A stretch of DNA of 64,000 nt, taken from Saprospiraceae bacterium (lineage in GTDB: Bacteria; Bacteroidota; Bacteroidia; Chitinophagales; Saprospiraceae). The translations under genes were made by a program, and so were the position numbers. Position 1 is the stretch's first letter, and the number at the start of each line of letters is the position of its first letter. The notes beneath the pieces are model-generated. The model was not told where the DNA came from, did no database searches, and worked only from the letters and a program-made list of their open reading frames with translations. Below are positions 17,960 to 30,154 of this stretch, piece by piece. The stretch covers positions 46,674 to 110,673 of the forward strand of contig JADJWN010000013.1 in assembly GCA_016716335.1 (NCBI GenBank). Direction: 5' to 3'.

Positions 17960-19294
17960 TCAATAACATTTTACCGGGTAAATCTCCAGCTGTCTTCCAT
18001 CCGCATAATAGAACCGTCTTCCATCAAATATACCATCTTCCTCCAGCATGATGCGTATGACTTTTGCCCCATTCCTCGATTTCAGAAGCTGCATTAAGCT
18101 CAATGGAGTAGGCTGTGTTGGGGTAAAGGACATAATCCCCACTACCTTTTACTCCACCCTGCTGATCCCACAGTCCGATGGTCGGTCCTGCCGCATGTCC
18201 GTGAAATCCGATAGGATGGGTATATACGGCACCTTCGATACCTTCTTTTTTAGCCTGCTGAAGTGTCAACGCCAGTATTTCATTACCCGTCCTGCCGGTT
18301 TTGAAATTTTCGGTCAGTATATCCTGCAGTCTGTTGGCTTTTTTAAATGCTTTATTCAGGAAGTCAGGCACTCTGTCTTCCCCGGGTTTCAATACATAAA
18401 AATGTTGCTGCTGATCGGTATTCAACCTCAGATAACTGATACCAAAATCTACATGCAGCAAATCACCGTATTCTATGACTTGTCCTTCGGGGCGTCTGGA
18501 GAAACTTGCAGATGTTCGAAGTTTTCCTTATCAGCCCGCTGCACAGATACGGTGGGGTGAAACCAGGTTTCAAGTCCCAGCTCCACTACTCGCTGTCTGA
18601 GCCACCAGACCAGATCATCTGTTGTGGTAGTACCGGGCTTAATATTTGCCGGGCTGAACGCTTCTTTGAGGATATCATGGCCTATCCTGCAGATAGAAGG
18701 GTATATATCCAGCTCCATGCGGGATCGGGTTTCCAGCCATGCCAGTGACAATTTTTCTGCTGAGACTATTCTCGGTATGAACTCTTTGGGCATGTAATGC
18801 ATGATTTTCATAAGCTCAGTATGAGCCAGACCATCTGCATGGCCGTAATCTTCTGAATAATTCAACCCAATCCGATCCGGATTTTTGCTTATGACATAGG
18901 CGACCAAGGCTTCATATTGCTCCGGAAATACGTCTATCTGCCATTCACCTTTGAGCAATTTGCCCACGTCATATCTCGCAATGGCTGTTTTTTCAAAAGT
19001 ATTATTTTTCCTGTCTCTGTAAAACACCATGATAGTTCGTCTCCGTGCCGACAGCCATGAGGAGGGAAGCATGGTCTTCATCACGGGATCTTCATTGTAT
19101 TCTCTGGATATGATGATCCACATGTCTATCTGAGCCTTATCCATTAGTTGTGGCAACAGGCTGTCAAGTCGGTGCTCCAGCATTTTGTCAATCCATAGTG
19201 CCTGCTCTCTGACAGGAAGTATAGCATACTGAGATGAAAGTGTTGCTTGAATCAGAAAAATCCAAACAATTGAAATAAAAGTTTTTATAACCAT
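17960..19294 (-). CDS. Secreted M24-family metallopeptidase (Xaa-Pro aminopeptidase-like), with two frameshifts
   Basis: Three adjacent open frames read as one protein of about 440 residues. It has a signal peptide (TFISIVWIFLIQATLSS), a creatinase-like N-terminal domain, and a pita-bread peptidase domain with HVDFGISYL, the HPIGFHGHAAGP histidine region and SIELNAASEIEEWGK near the C terminus. M24 enzymes cleave residues before proline using two metal ions. The frame breaks lie at about 18465 (after PDAPKDKS) and about 18070 (after EIEEWGK). The last piece restores VIRIMLEEDGIFDGRRFYYADGRQ. Loss of one base at each site is the simplest explanation. It lies 24 bases downstream of fhs. Confidence 0.8.
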
Positions 19295-19318
19295 ATTACC
19301 TTAATGTACTTAAAACTT

Positions 19319-21003
19319 TCAGGACAGTCCGGTGATTTTTCCGGCATTGTCTATGTCCATATGGTTTGCCGCCGGTACTTCGGGCAATCCCGGCATTCTC
19401 ATGATATCACCCAGTATGGGTATCACAAAACCGGCTCCTGCCGCAAATTCAAACTCCCTTACAGTGACATTGAAATTTCTTGGCCTGCCGACTTTACTCT
19501 CCACATCAGAAAAGGACTTTTGTGTTTTAGCCATACATACGGGCATGGAGTCAAAGCCCAGTGCCTTGATGGATTTCAGTTGGGTACGAGCTTTGGAGGT
19601 GTATTCTACTTCATCTGCACCATAAATTTCGGTAGCAATAGTCTTTATCTTTTCCTCAATGCTCAGATTATGGTCATAAAGTGGTTTGAAATGATTTTTA
19701 CCGGACTCGATGACCTCTACCACTGCTTTAGCCAGATCTGTGGTACCGTTGCCGCCTTGTGCCCAACCTTTGGATACTACCGCCTGAACTCCCAGCGCAG
19801 CACATCTGGACTGTATGTAATGGATTTCTTCCTCTGTGTCGGTGTAAAAATGATTAATGGCCACGACAGGTGTAATGCCGAATTTTTTACAATTTTCTAT
19901 ATGTTTTTCAAGGTTTTCAAATCCCTTTTCGAGGAAGTGAAGTCCGGGTTGGTTGTATCTCCTCTTTTGGCACCCCCATGATGTCTCAAGGCACGCAGAG
20001 TTGCTACCAAAACGATGATGGATGGACCGATTCCCGCTGCCGGACACTTGATATCCATAAATTTTTCAGCTCCAAGATCCGCACCAAAACCGGCTTCAGT
20101 CACCACATAATCGGCTAATGACATGCCGGTTTTTGTTGCTATGATGGTGTTGGTACCCTGAGCGATATTGGCAAAAGGCCCTCCGTGCAAAATAGCAGGA
20201 GTGCCCTCCAGTGTCTGCACCAGATTGGGCTTGATGGCATCTTTCAGCAATATGGCCATAGCTCCCTGTGCATTCAGATCTCTGGCAAATACCGGCTTTT
20301 TGTCATAGCTATATCCTATGAATATATTGCCCAGTCTCTTCTTTAAATCTTCAAAATCTCTGGACATACACAATATTGCCATTACCTCCGAGGCAGGGGT
20401 AATATTAAATCCGTCCTCTCTCGGTATACCGTTTGCTGTGCCTCCCAGTCCGATGACAATGTGCCTCAATGCTCTGTCATTCATATCCATGACCCTTTTC
20501 CATGTTATGGTTCGTGGATCGATATTGAGGTTTCGGGTTTTGCTCTGCAGATTGTTATCCACAAGGGCAGAGAGAAGGTTGTTGGCTTTTTCAATCGCAC
20601 TGAAGTCGCCGGTAAAATGAAGATTGATATCCACCATCGGAATCACCTGAGAATATCCTCCACCGGCCGCACCTCCCTTGATACCGAATACCGGACCCAG
20701 AGATGGCTCCCGGAGTACTACAGCGGTCTTTTTACCTATTTTTGTCAGCCCGTCGGCAAGACCGATAGATACAGTAGTCTTACCTTCTCCGGCAGGTGTG
20801 GGGGTAATTGCGGTCACCAGGATAAGCCTGGATGCGGCAACTTTACTTTCATCTATCAGGGTCAGAGGAAGTTTTGCTTTGTATTTACCATAAAGCTCCA
20901 GATCATCTTCAGGAATGGAAAGTTTTTGGGCAATCGTCTGAATGGGGCGGATTTCCGCACTTTCAGCAATTTCAAGGTCGGTTAAGAATTTTTGCTGTGT
21001 CAT
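19319..21003 (-). CDS. fhs: Formate-tetrahydrofolate ligase, with one frameshift
   Basis: This enzyme joins formate to tetrahydrofolate using ATP and feeds one-carbon units into purine and serine metabolism. The N-terminal part has the ATP-binding TPAGEGKTTVSIGLADGL, LREPSLGPVFGIKGGAAGGG, and MDIKCPAAGIGPS. The C-terminal part has TPVVAINHFYTDTEEE, a SKGWAQGGNGTTDLA loop and GDIMRMPGLP. The two overlapping frames cross at about 19930-19970, between RHHGGAKRGDT and LEKGFENLEKHIENCKKFG; a single indel joins them into a protein of about 555 residues, the normal size. A good promoter match lies 32 bases upstream. Confidence 0.92.
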
Positions 21004-21034
21004 CGGATAATTGATTTGGTTTCAGTTTGGAAAC

Positions 21035-21064
21035 CAAAAGTAAAAATTTTGCAGCTTTGTCCAA
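21035..21064 (-). promoter_or_regulatory. Bacteroidota-type promoter of fhs
   Basis: The minus strand reads TTG, 19 bases, then TACTTTTG, matching both boxes of the Bacteroidota housekeeping promoter (TTG, 17-23 bases, TAnnTTTG). It lies 32 bases upstream of the fhs ATG and shares the intergenic space with a divergent promoter. Confidence 0.6.
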
Positions 21065-21158
21065 GTCCTGAAGTCAAATAATCAGGAAATTTTAAGGTGA
21101 ACTGTACGACAAATCATTGTTTTTTTAACTAAAGATTAAGCCGCAGATTAAAACTTAT

Positions 21159-21187
21159 TTGTGATTTGCCGTTATATTGTATATTTG
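21159..21187 (+). promoter_or_regulatory. Bacteroidota-type promoter of the T9SS cargo gene
   Basis: The plus strand has TTG at 21159-21161, 18 bases, then TATATTTG at 21180-21187, a full match to TTG-N17-23-TAnnTTTG. It ends 28 bases before the ATG at 21216, giving a short leader. Confidence 0.6.
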
Positions 21188-21215
21188 TAATGTCTAACCA
21201 TTCAAACCGGATATA

Positions 21216-23154
21216 TTGTTTCGTTATCACTTTTTCCTGAGCCTTCTTTTACTTTCTGTTGCTTTTACAGGCAATGCTCAGGAGCCCTTTGTCTGTAAAG
21301 GGCAATATTTTTTGAGCCTCACGCCTCCCAACAGTCCGGGTTCGGGATTATATGAAGTCAAAATAGATCAAAATACGCAGGCTGTAGTCTTTGTACCCAT
21401 AAGCAATAATGTGGGAGTAAAACTCAATGCTATGGGATATAGGAGTACCGACAATTTTATCTACGGTATGGATCCCCAGACAGCGGTGCTTTCACGCATT
21501 GGCAGTGAAGGGCAGGCTCAGGTGCTGGGCATACCCCGGGGAATCCCTATGGGGGGCAGATTGTATTTTGCCGGGGATGTCACACCGGATGGCAGATACC
21601 TGATACTCATGGGTGTTACCACAAGCAATCTGGAAATTGTAAATGTTGATCTTGACCATCCGGAATACCAGGTCAGCATTGTGCCTCTGCAAAATCGTAC
21701 TACTGCAATATTCGATATTGCCTTTGACCCTTTTACCGGTGAATTGTACGGGCATGACAGCAGGTCCAGAAGACTAGTTAAAATCAATCATGAAACGGGA
21801 GCCATTGATACCAACTTTCCTCCACAACCCCAGGTAGATCAGCTGGGAGCACTTTTTTTCGACTCATTTGGCAATTTGTATGGATATGGGGCGTTTGGCA
21901 CGCTGGATCAGGACAAATTTGTGGCTATAAACAAAAGAACAGGCGAAATCAGATTGCTGCGTCAGGGGCCCAATTCTGTGGGTCAGGATGGTTGCTCCTG
22001 TCCATACACGCTGCAACTGCAAAAAACTGTGAGTACCGATGTGGCATTGCCCTGTACAGAGGTAGTATATTCCTTTATCATCACCAATGCTTCCGGGGCT
22101 ACCAGAGACGGTATCCGGCTTTTTGATCAGATGCCGGGAGAATTTGTAGTGAGGAATGTTTTATCCAATCCCTTCGGAGGTACTATAAGTATCGAGGGTA
22201 ATATACTCAGTATCAGCAATATGTCGGTGCATGTCGGAACCGATACGGTAAGGGTATTGGTAGAAATCGGAAGTGATGCGAGGGGCTTATACAGAAACCA
22301 GGCGGTATTGTCGGGATTACCGGTACAATTGGGAGGATTCACACTATCGGACAATCCCAAGACATTGGTGGAGGGAGATTCTACCGATATTTTCATTGAA
22401 GATTTTGACCTATCCTTTATCCGAAGTGAATACCAGATTTGTCAGGGAGACTCGGTATTTATAGATGCCCTAAAGTATGGAATAAGATATGAGTGGTTTG
22501 ACGGGGACAGGTCTCCGGGCAAATGGTTTAAAAGCCGGGGAGTCTATACTTTGAGAGCTCGATCACTGTGTGAAGAAATATTCCTCACTATCAGTATCAC
22601 CTCAGAACTCCTGAGTGTGGATATGCAGGATGATATCACCATAGATCTGGGTGATAGTTTGAGATTGGATAGCAGGTCATCAACGTGAATGAAAATTATA
22701 CACTCAAGTGGACAGATGACCCTAAAGGGCCCACGCTATCCTGTCTTGACTGTCCCAACCCGATGGTAAAACCTTTGAACAGCTTCACCTATCGGCTTTG
22801 GTAACCAATGAGGATGGATGTACAGACGAGGATATCCTAAATATCAGGGTAAATAAAATCCGGGAATTATATACCCCAAATATCATCCGAACCGGCAGCA
22901 TTTCGGGTAATGACCGGTTCTTTATCGCAGGTAACAGCAAAATTTCAAGAGGCAAATCACTCAATATCTATGACCGTTGGGGTAATAATGTATATTCCTC
23001 CTCAAATTTTAATCTGAATGAAAAAAGCATCGGATGGAATGGTACATTCAATGGCAGGCCTGTGGTGCCCGGCGTATATGCCTGGATAGCAGAACTGGAG
23101 TATATCGACGGCTATATTCAGATTGAGACCGGTGATGTGACTGTGATCAGATAA
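21216..23154 (+). CDS. Secreted cell-surface protein with DUF11-like domain and gliding-motility-type T9SS C-terminal domain; two frameshifts
   Basis: The signal peptide (FFLSLLLLSVAFTGNAQ) is followed by a repetitive beta-propeller-like region (about residues 25-255, with DVTPDGRYLILMGV and FGNLYGYGAFG). Next comes a DUF11-type beta domain (QKTVSTDVALPCTEVVYSF onwards). The C terminus has YTPNIIRTGSISGNDRFFI, LNIYDRWGNNVYSS, WNGTFNGRPVVPGVYAWIAEL and GDVTVIR, the gliding-motility-associated sorting domain recognised by the type IX secretion system. The frame is broken at about 22680 and about 22780, and the intervening piece (ENYTLKWTDDPKGPTL) fits in between. It is probably an adhesin or surface structural protein; function beyond export is unknown. 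Confidence 0.8.
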
Positions 23155-23258
23155 ACCTGTGAGCCTTTATCTTGTCTATGATAAGATAGTTTCAGTTGTA
23201 AATATTTCTGTACCTTAATCTCAAAACCTCTATGTTTTGAGTGCAAATTCAATGTATT

Positions 23259-24999
23259 ATGTTTAGGTCCATTTATTTTTTGCTCTGCGCTTATGTCTTT
23301 ATCACATTGCTGAGCTCCTGCAGCGATTCAAAAATTTCCCACTCCCGGCAAATCATTATATCCATACCCGATTCATTGGACAATGACTATCAGGACGGAC
23401 GATTGCTGCTCATGTTTTCAGTCAATCCCGACAAGGAACCCCCGTTTTGAAATTGAAGACGGACCTCAAACCCAGATTATTTTTGGTAAAAACATTGAAA
23501 ACAGAAGCAAGGGAGAAATAATGGTTTTTGATGGGAGTGAATTCGGGTATCCCATAGAGCATATGATTGAAATACCTGCCGGAGATTATTATGTTCAGGC
23601 TCTGTTTCATAAATATGAGACATTCCGGAGAGCAGACGGTCATGTGGTGAAGTTGCCTATGGACAGAGGTGAAGGACAGCAATGGAATCTGGCTCCCGGA
23701 AATTTGTACAGTTCCCCTGTCAAAATGCACTTTGACCCTGCCAAGCCATCTCAAATTTCCTTATCATTAAATAATGTTATCCCTCCAATAAAAGCCCCTG
23801 AAGATACCGAATGGGTAAAACATGTAAAAATAAAGAGCAAGCTGCTTTCTGAATTCTGGGGCCGTGACATTTATCTGGGGGCTCATGTCCTGTTGCCCAA
23901 AGACTGGGCAGTCAGAAAGGAGGTAAAATATCCTCTGGCTATTTTTCACGGCCATTTTCCACATGACTTCGGAGGCTGGCGTACCACCCCACCCGACACT
24001 ACGGAACCCTGCGAATACAGCAAGAGATTCAAGCTGGACTGCTACAACAGGATACAGCAGCAGGAAGCCTATGATTTTTACAAAATCTGGTCAGGCCCTG
24101 ATTTCCCCAGAGTAATAGCTATAGAAATACAACATCCCACACCCTACTATGACGATTCATATGCTGTCAATTCTGCCGCACAGGGACCTTATGGAGATGC
24201 AATTACTTACGAACTCATCCCCTACATAGAAAAAACTTTCAGAGGCATAGGTGAAGGCTGGGCAAGATTTATGTATGGTGGATCTACTGGTGGATGGGAA
24301 GCGCTGGCTGCTCAGGTATTTTATCCCGAGGAGTACAACGGCTGTTTTGCGGCCTGTCCGGACCCCATAGATTTCAGGGCATATACTGTGGTAAATATTT
24401 ATGAAGATAAAAATGCCTACTATCTTGAAAGTAATTTCAAAAGAACACCCCGACCCGGTCACAGGGATTATCTGGGGCATGTGTCTGCTACTCTGAAAGA
24501 AATGAATTACAGAGAGCTGGCACTCGGAGATAGAAGCAGGTCAGGGCAGCAATGGGATATCTGGGATGCTACTTATTCACCAATAGGGCCGGATGGCTAT
24601 CCAAAGCCAGTCTGGAATAAAATTACCGGAGAAATAGACAAAGAAGTGGCCGCATACTGGAAGGAAAATTATGACCTGAGCCATATCATCCAGAGGGACT
24701 GGGGTAAAATCGGCCGGAAACTAAAAGGCAAGATCCACATTTACTGCGGGGATATGGACAATTTTTATCTTAACAATGCGGTATATTTTACCGAAGAAGT
24801 ATTGCTGGGGCTTAAAAATCCGGACTACAGTGGTGAAGTGGATTATGGTGACAGGGCAGAACACTGCTGGAATGGTGATCATACCCAGCCTAATGCTATA
24901 TCGAGATTGAGATATCACCGTATGTTTATCCCGAAGTGGGTATCAAAACTGAAAGATCTGGCACCCAGCGGTGCTGACTTAAAGAGTTGGAGGTATTGA
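23259..24999 (+). CDS. Lipoprotein with putative esterase (alpha/beta hydrolase, esterase D-like) domain; one frameshift
   Basis: The N terminus (MFRSIYFLLCAYVFITLLSSC) is a lipoprotein signal with lipobox LSSC. The main body of about 510 residues contains an alpha/beta-hydrolase nucleophile elbow GGSTGGWEA inside the putative-esterase layout (YPLAIFHGHFPHD, then YELIPYIEKTF, then CFAACPDP). The frames before and after about 23440 (AACCCCCGTTTTG) join as NPDKEPPRFEIEDGPQTQ, so one indel in the C run is likely. The alternative GTG at 23241 would lengthen the signal slightly. Substrate unknown; family members act on carboxylic esters such as siderophores or feruloylated sugars. Confidence 0.75.
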
Positions 25000-25004
25000 G
25001 TGCC

Positions 25005-27149
25005 TTACTTCCGCATAAATATTGAAGCAATTGTTTTACCGATATCGCCCAGTTTTTCCAATGGCTCCAATACAGCCGGATTTTTCAGGTCAGATACCAT
25101 ATCTTCTCCTACCCCTGACTGCATGGGATAAATAAGCATGAAGTTGATATCCTGAAAGTATTTATTCAAAAAGCCCGGGATTTTGGGCATGATGGGATTG
25201 TAGGAAGGTCTGTCCTTACGGCTCATGACTATAATCAGATTGTCATCAGCTCTGATATCTCTGGATAGGATAAGAAAATCGTTCCAGTCGCTGAATTCCA
25301 CGGATACACTTTCTACCGGAAACTTACTGTTAAGCTCACGTATATAGTTGATGGTATTTTCTGTGCCGTAAAAAACAAGTTTGGCGCCCGTGTTTCTGGC
25401 AATATTCCAGACTTTGATCAACCAGAAGGGAAAGCCGATTTCTTTCTCAGCCCTTTCGGGTACTACGATGATATGCCTTTTTATAGTGCTTAATGGTTGA
25501 TTGGGTTTGTAAATCAGAGTTGTGGTATTGCATTTACTCAAAATACCTTCTGTCAGATTACCGAAAAAAAGTATGTGATATTCCCTGTGGCTGTCCAACC
25601 GAGGATCAGGTCTGTGATTTTGTGCTCCATCACCATTATTGATACCATTGACCACATTCAGATCATACGTATCAGTTCATGCATGAAGTTATCTGTAGCT
25701 GCTGCTGTGTTCACTGCTTTCTGGAGAATAGACCTTCGCTTTTTTCTCCTTACCATTGGCAGCAGCCTCTTCATCAATCACATTCAGAGTGTATAGACCT
25801 TTCTTGTTGTTTTTGGACTTTACAGTGATACTCAGATTGACCAGCTCTTCTGTAGTGTCAGGATTATTACTTGCGATCAGGATTCTCTCGTCATTCTCTT
25901 TGGTAGCACTTTCACTGTCCGGATTTTCAAGTAGTGCAATATTCTGTGCTCCTTTCTGAGCCACAAAGGAGGCAATGGTACAGGTGACAAGTATCATTAG
26001 AATGGTACCGTTCAATACTGCATCATTAAGCAGACGAATGGGGTTGCCCAAAGCATCTTCACCCAGTATGATATTGTATCCCACAAGCACGGCAGCCAGC
26101 GTTGCTGCCGCCTGTGCGTTACTCAGGCCAAAAATGATTCTTCGTTCATCCACCGAGTATCCAAATATTTTCTGCGTAAAAAACGCAGCCAGATATTTGG
26201 CTAAAGTAGCGGTCACCGTCATGGCAATCGCTACATTAATGGTCTGCCAGTCTTTGAAAAAGGCTCTGAAATCTATCAGCATTCCTACCCCGATAAGGAA
26301 AAAGGGGATGAACAGAGCATTACCCACAAATTCGATTCTATTCATCAGCGGAGAAGTATGCGGAATGAGGCGGTTTAAAGCCAATCCGGAGAGAAAGGCT
26401 CCTATGATGGCTTCAATACCTGCGGCTTCGGCAAGGAATGCACCTAAGAAAACCATCGCCAGCACAAATATGTACTGCGAAATATTATCATCAAAGTTTT
26501 TGAAAAACCACCTTCCAATCACCGGAAACAGCAACATGACTGTCGCCCCGAAAATCACTACGGAAATGCCAAGTCTGATCCAGAACTGATTATTGACCTC
26601 ACCTACAGACATACCTGCAATCACTGCCAATACCAACAGCGCCAGCGTATCTGTAATCATGGTTCCTCCTACGGTTATATTGACCGCTCTGTTCTTTACT
26701 ATTCCGAGCTTGCTGACTATAGGATAGGCAATCAATGTATGGGAGGCAAACATACTTGCCAGCAGTACGGAAGTAGGTACAGAAAAGTGCAGGTAATACA
26801 ATCCCATAAGAGTACCCAGCGTCATGGGAATGGTAAAGGTCAGCATCCCGAAAACCAGACTTTTCCCGCTGTTTTTCTTAAACTCTGCAATATCTATCTC
26901 GAGTCCGGCCAGAAACATGATGTATAATAAACCTACAGTACCGAAAAGTATGATACTGCTGTCTCTCAACATCAATGAAAAGCCGTGTGGCCCGATAATA
27001 GCTCCGGCAATAATCAGACCTATCAAATGAGGTATTCTGAATTTATTGAGAATAATGGGAGCAAAAAGTATGATAAAAAGTATCAGTGAAAAGATCAATC
27101 CCGGATTTTTCAGGGGTAGCGTCAGTTCAAAGACATTGAGTAATACCAT
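25005..27149 (-). CDS. CPA2-family Na+/H+ antiporter with C-terminal UspA-like domain; several frameshifts
   Basis: The first 400 residues form a hydrophobic transporter of about twelve helices typical of monovalent cation:proton antiporter-2 proteins (RIPHLIGLIIAGAIIGPHG, FLAGLEIDIAEFKK, FGLSNAQAAATLAAVLVGY). A universal-stress-like cytoplasmic domain follows. Between 25560 and 25725 the frame changes about four times. Read across frames, the DNA encodes KAVNTAAATDNFMHELIRYDLN, then a short segment with EHKITDLILGW (the UspA-like hallmark), then FFGNLTEGILSK. So this is one gene of about 700 residues rather than two. It ends 5 bases from the convergent esterase gene. Confidence 0.8.
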
Positions 27150-27177
27150 AATAAAGATTTATGTTAAACAACGTTAT

Positions 27178-29787
27178 TCAGGGGGTATGGGTTCTGCTTT
27201 CTTCTTCCTGCAGACTGTTATTGTCCAGTCCGGCACTGAAAAACAGGATATTGTTAAACAAGCGTTCTCCGCCCAACCAATAACTTCTGAATAAAGGATT
27301 GGCCTGCAATGCGATTACCTTTCCTACTCCGGAGTTGTGCATTGTTACGACAGATGCTCCGCCAATCAGGTTGTTCACATGTCTCGGGATATATCCCGAG
27401 AGAAGATAATCTTTTGCATACTTAGCCGGAGTAGCATATTTATTATCGGTAGGATCATAAAATCGGGTGCCACTGTGCATAAAAAGGCAGCGTATTTCGG
27501 ACATATCCGTAAAATAGCGGATTGCTCAGGTCAGTTTCCACATTCAGAATACTGCCACCCAGAACCCTGGCGCCACTCCTTGCAGCCATCTGCTCATATT
27601 CATAGGACGAAAGTGCTTCTTCTGTCGGAGTTCCCTTCTTCTCCTGAAGATTGATCAGTTTCTGGCTCACGGCCCAATGTACAGCCCTGCCGATACATAC
27701 AAGACGATTTCCTCCTCTGAGCCATTCCTTAATTTTATTGACTTCTGCTTCCGTGAAGTTATAATTTCCATCCGGCATTACTAAAACATTGTATCTACCG
27801 AGACGTATCTGAGCTAACCTTTCGACATCAAGTTTTGTGATTTCCATCTGAAGCTTACGGTCAGTATGAAACCACACCTCTCCGGCAGATTGCGGAGCTA
27901 CACCTCTTCCTGTGAATACGGCGGCTTTGGGCATTTCGGTAGCCACTACTTTGGGGTGCCCTGCCGTGATGAGTGCTGTTTTATTTCCGGTAGCAGTTGC
28001 AGTCACCCGTACCTTATGTCTGACAGCCAGCTCTTTGATCAGTTCCTTTAAAGCATGGCTCCCCAGTCTGTTTTGTGTGGCTGATATAAAAAATGATCCT
28101 GCCGGATACACTTGCTGAGTATTGTCCGTCATTTCCATTTCGGCCTGAATGCTTTGGACTGATACTCCTTTTTCTGCAGTGCATAGATCAAGGCATACAC
28201 ACCCTGCTGCCGGATATCAATCATATATCCGTAAGGATGGTCAGTTTCTGATTTCAGCCCAAAATCTGCAAAATCCTCCTGACTGAATATATACGGCTTG
28301 CCTGAGATGGATGACTGATATTCTGCATATCTAAGATTGTAAGCCGCGGCAGGTGTCCAGCCTGATACATCATAAAAACTGCTGTCCTGAAAACTGGTGA
28401 CGTGCTCAAACATGGTGAGTGCAAGTATCGGTTGCCTTTGTCTCACCGGTACCACAAAGCTTCGTTCTTTGGAAAATTCCACACCGTTAATCGTCTGGGA
28501 TTTGTCAAGTCTGTAAACTTCGATTCTGTGCAGACTCAAAAGCCGCAGAAAATCAGCCAGTATGCCGTCTTCCTCATGAGTGAAGATAAAATTTTTATCT
28601 GCCTTCTTACCCAAATTCTGGTATGCTGACTTCAGAAAATCCCGTTTATACTGAATAAGTTTCCCTTTCATTGCCACAATACCTTTGTGAGTGGATAGTG
28701 AAGTTACAACCTGATTCCTGATGGTAAATGCAAAACTCAGTGGCCCGTTGACACTTTCCTGAATATGGCCTCTGGAACTCGCTTGTTCAAACAAAATACC
28801 CACTGCTCCCTGAGCATCCGGATAGGTGGAGCCTTTTCCATAATAAAAATCATCAAAACTGGCTTTGGTATAGTATCTGGAACCAATGGAATCCAGCGCA
28901 GCAGCATGGAATAATCCCAAATCCTCCGTAAGCACAAAATTCTGTGCAGGAGTGGAAGGATTATTACCCGAAGGGATACCGGGCTGAAAAAAGAATGTGG
29001 AATTGGTACCCATTTCATGGTGATCAGTCAGTACATTGGGTCTCCATTCCTGAAATAACTCAATCCGTCCTTTCGATTCAGGATGTACTGCCGGAAGCCA
29101 GTCACGATTCATATCAGACCAGTAGTGATTGTATCTACCACCGGGCCATACTTCATTGAACTCTCTGTCTGCCGGGTCTGATACGAGATTTTGATGTTTG
29201 TGACTGTTTACCCAGGTGGCAAATCTTTGAGCACCATCGGGATTCAGACAGGGGTCAAAAAGGATAAACAGATTCCTCAGGGTGTTTTCTATTACAGGCC
29301 CTTCAGCAGCAGCCAGATAATATGCCACCAGGACAGCGGCATTCACCCCGCTGGGTTCGTTGCCATGTATGGTATATCCCTGATACAGGATAGCCGGCAG
29401 ATTCTCCGGGATTTTATTGAATTTTTCAGGAGCATAAAGAATTTCCTGGTGTTGTTTTCTGATATTTTCTGCATTACGGATATGATCCGGATGACTGATC
29501 AGTAGGATGAATAGTGGCCTGAATTCATGAGAACGAGCATACTCCAGATATTCTATTCTATCAGATATTTCTGCAAGTTTTTGGAGGTATGCATGTACCT
29601 GCGAGGGTTCAAGATGCCATTCACCGATATTAAACCCAAAGAAATCTCCCGGTGCAGGAATGGCAGGATTGTACCTGATATCAGGTAAATAATAATTCAC
29701 CGGCTGTCCCTGAGCAATACCCGGACATTTGCAGGTAATCCATATCAGACAAATCATCCAAAACTGTAAGCATCGAAATTTCGTCAT
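27178..29787 (-). CDS. Secreted M14-family zinc carboxypeptidase, large form, with two frameshifts
   Basis: The signal peptide (FWMICLIWITCKCPGIAQG) precedes an M14 catalytic domain. The zinc site is H-G-N-E in YTIHGNEPSG with a further histidine in TDHHEMGTN, and the catalytic glutamate lies in GILFEQASSRGH. The C-terminal part of about 330 residues, with FTGRGVAPQSAGEVWFHTD and PDGNYNFTEAEVNKIKEWL, is a glutamine-amidotransferase-like domain seen in large Bacteroidota M14 proteins. Three frames overlap or abut at about 28135 and about 27520; joined they give about 865 residues, the expected size. Probably a periplasmic or surface peptidase. Confidence 0.85.
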
Positions 29788-29815
29788 TTATCAATGGTTT
29801 TCACGATTATAAACT

Positions 29816-29823
29816 TAGCTTTG
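29816..29823 (+). promoter_or_regulatory. Possible -7 element in the divergent gap before the small membrane protein
   Basis: TAGCTTTG matches TAnnTTTG and lies 23 bases before the ATG at 29847, in the 59-base gap to the divergent M14 gene. No clear TTG is found at the -33 position. Confidence 0.35.
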
Positions 29824-29846
29824 CAGGCTGTACAAGGACTAAAAAG

Positions 29847-30149
29847 ATGGTAAATATCTTTGTTTTTTTGATTATCGGGGTATTTCTCGCATTGTTATTT
29901 TTCAACCTGTACTTCAGGCTCAAGGTTTTGAAATTATACAAAATTCTGGTGCAAAACAAAGTACAATTTGATAAAAAGCATATGTGGAATCCTGCCTTGC
30001 TTGAGGAGGAAGTCATCCCTAAATATCCGGAACAAGCCTCTGAAATCAGGGCATTTATAGGGCACATTAAAAAATCAGTGGCTATCGCTGTGGTATTGAT
30101 TGTCATGATTACCATTTTAGGTTTATTTCTGCATTTTACTAAAAATTAA
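29847..30149 (+). CDS. Small membrane protein, function unknown
   Basis: A 100-residue protein with two predicted transmembrane helices, residues about 3-22 (IFVFLIIGVFLALLFFNLYF) and about 77-95 (VAIAVVLIVMITILGLF). They enclose a polar loop with PALLEEEVIPKYPEQASEIRAFI. I do not recognise a named family. It starts a rightward gene run (oxidoreductase, lipoprotein, sugar transferase, aroE, proline dehydrogenase) with only 5 bases to the next gene, so it is probably co-transcribed with them. Confidence 0.7.
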   Translation: MVNIFVFLIIGVFLALLFFNLYFRLKVLKLYKILVQNKVQFDKKHMWNPALLEEEVIPKYPEQASEIRAFIGHIKKSVAIAVVLIVMITILGLFLHFTKN

Positions 30150-30154
30150 AGAGG

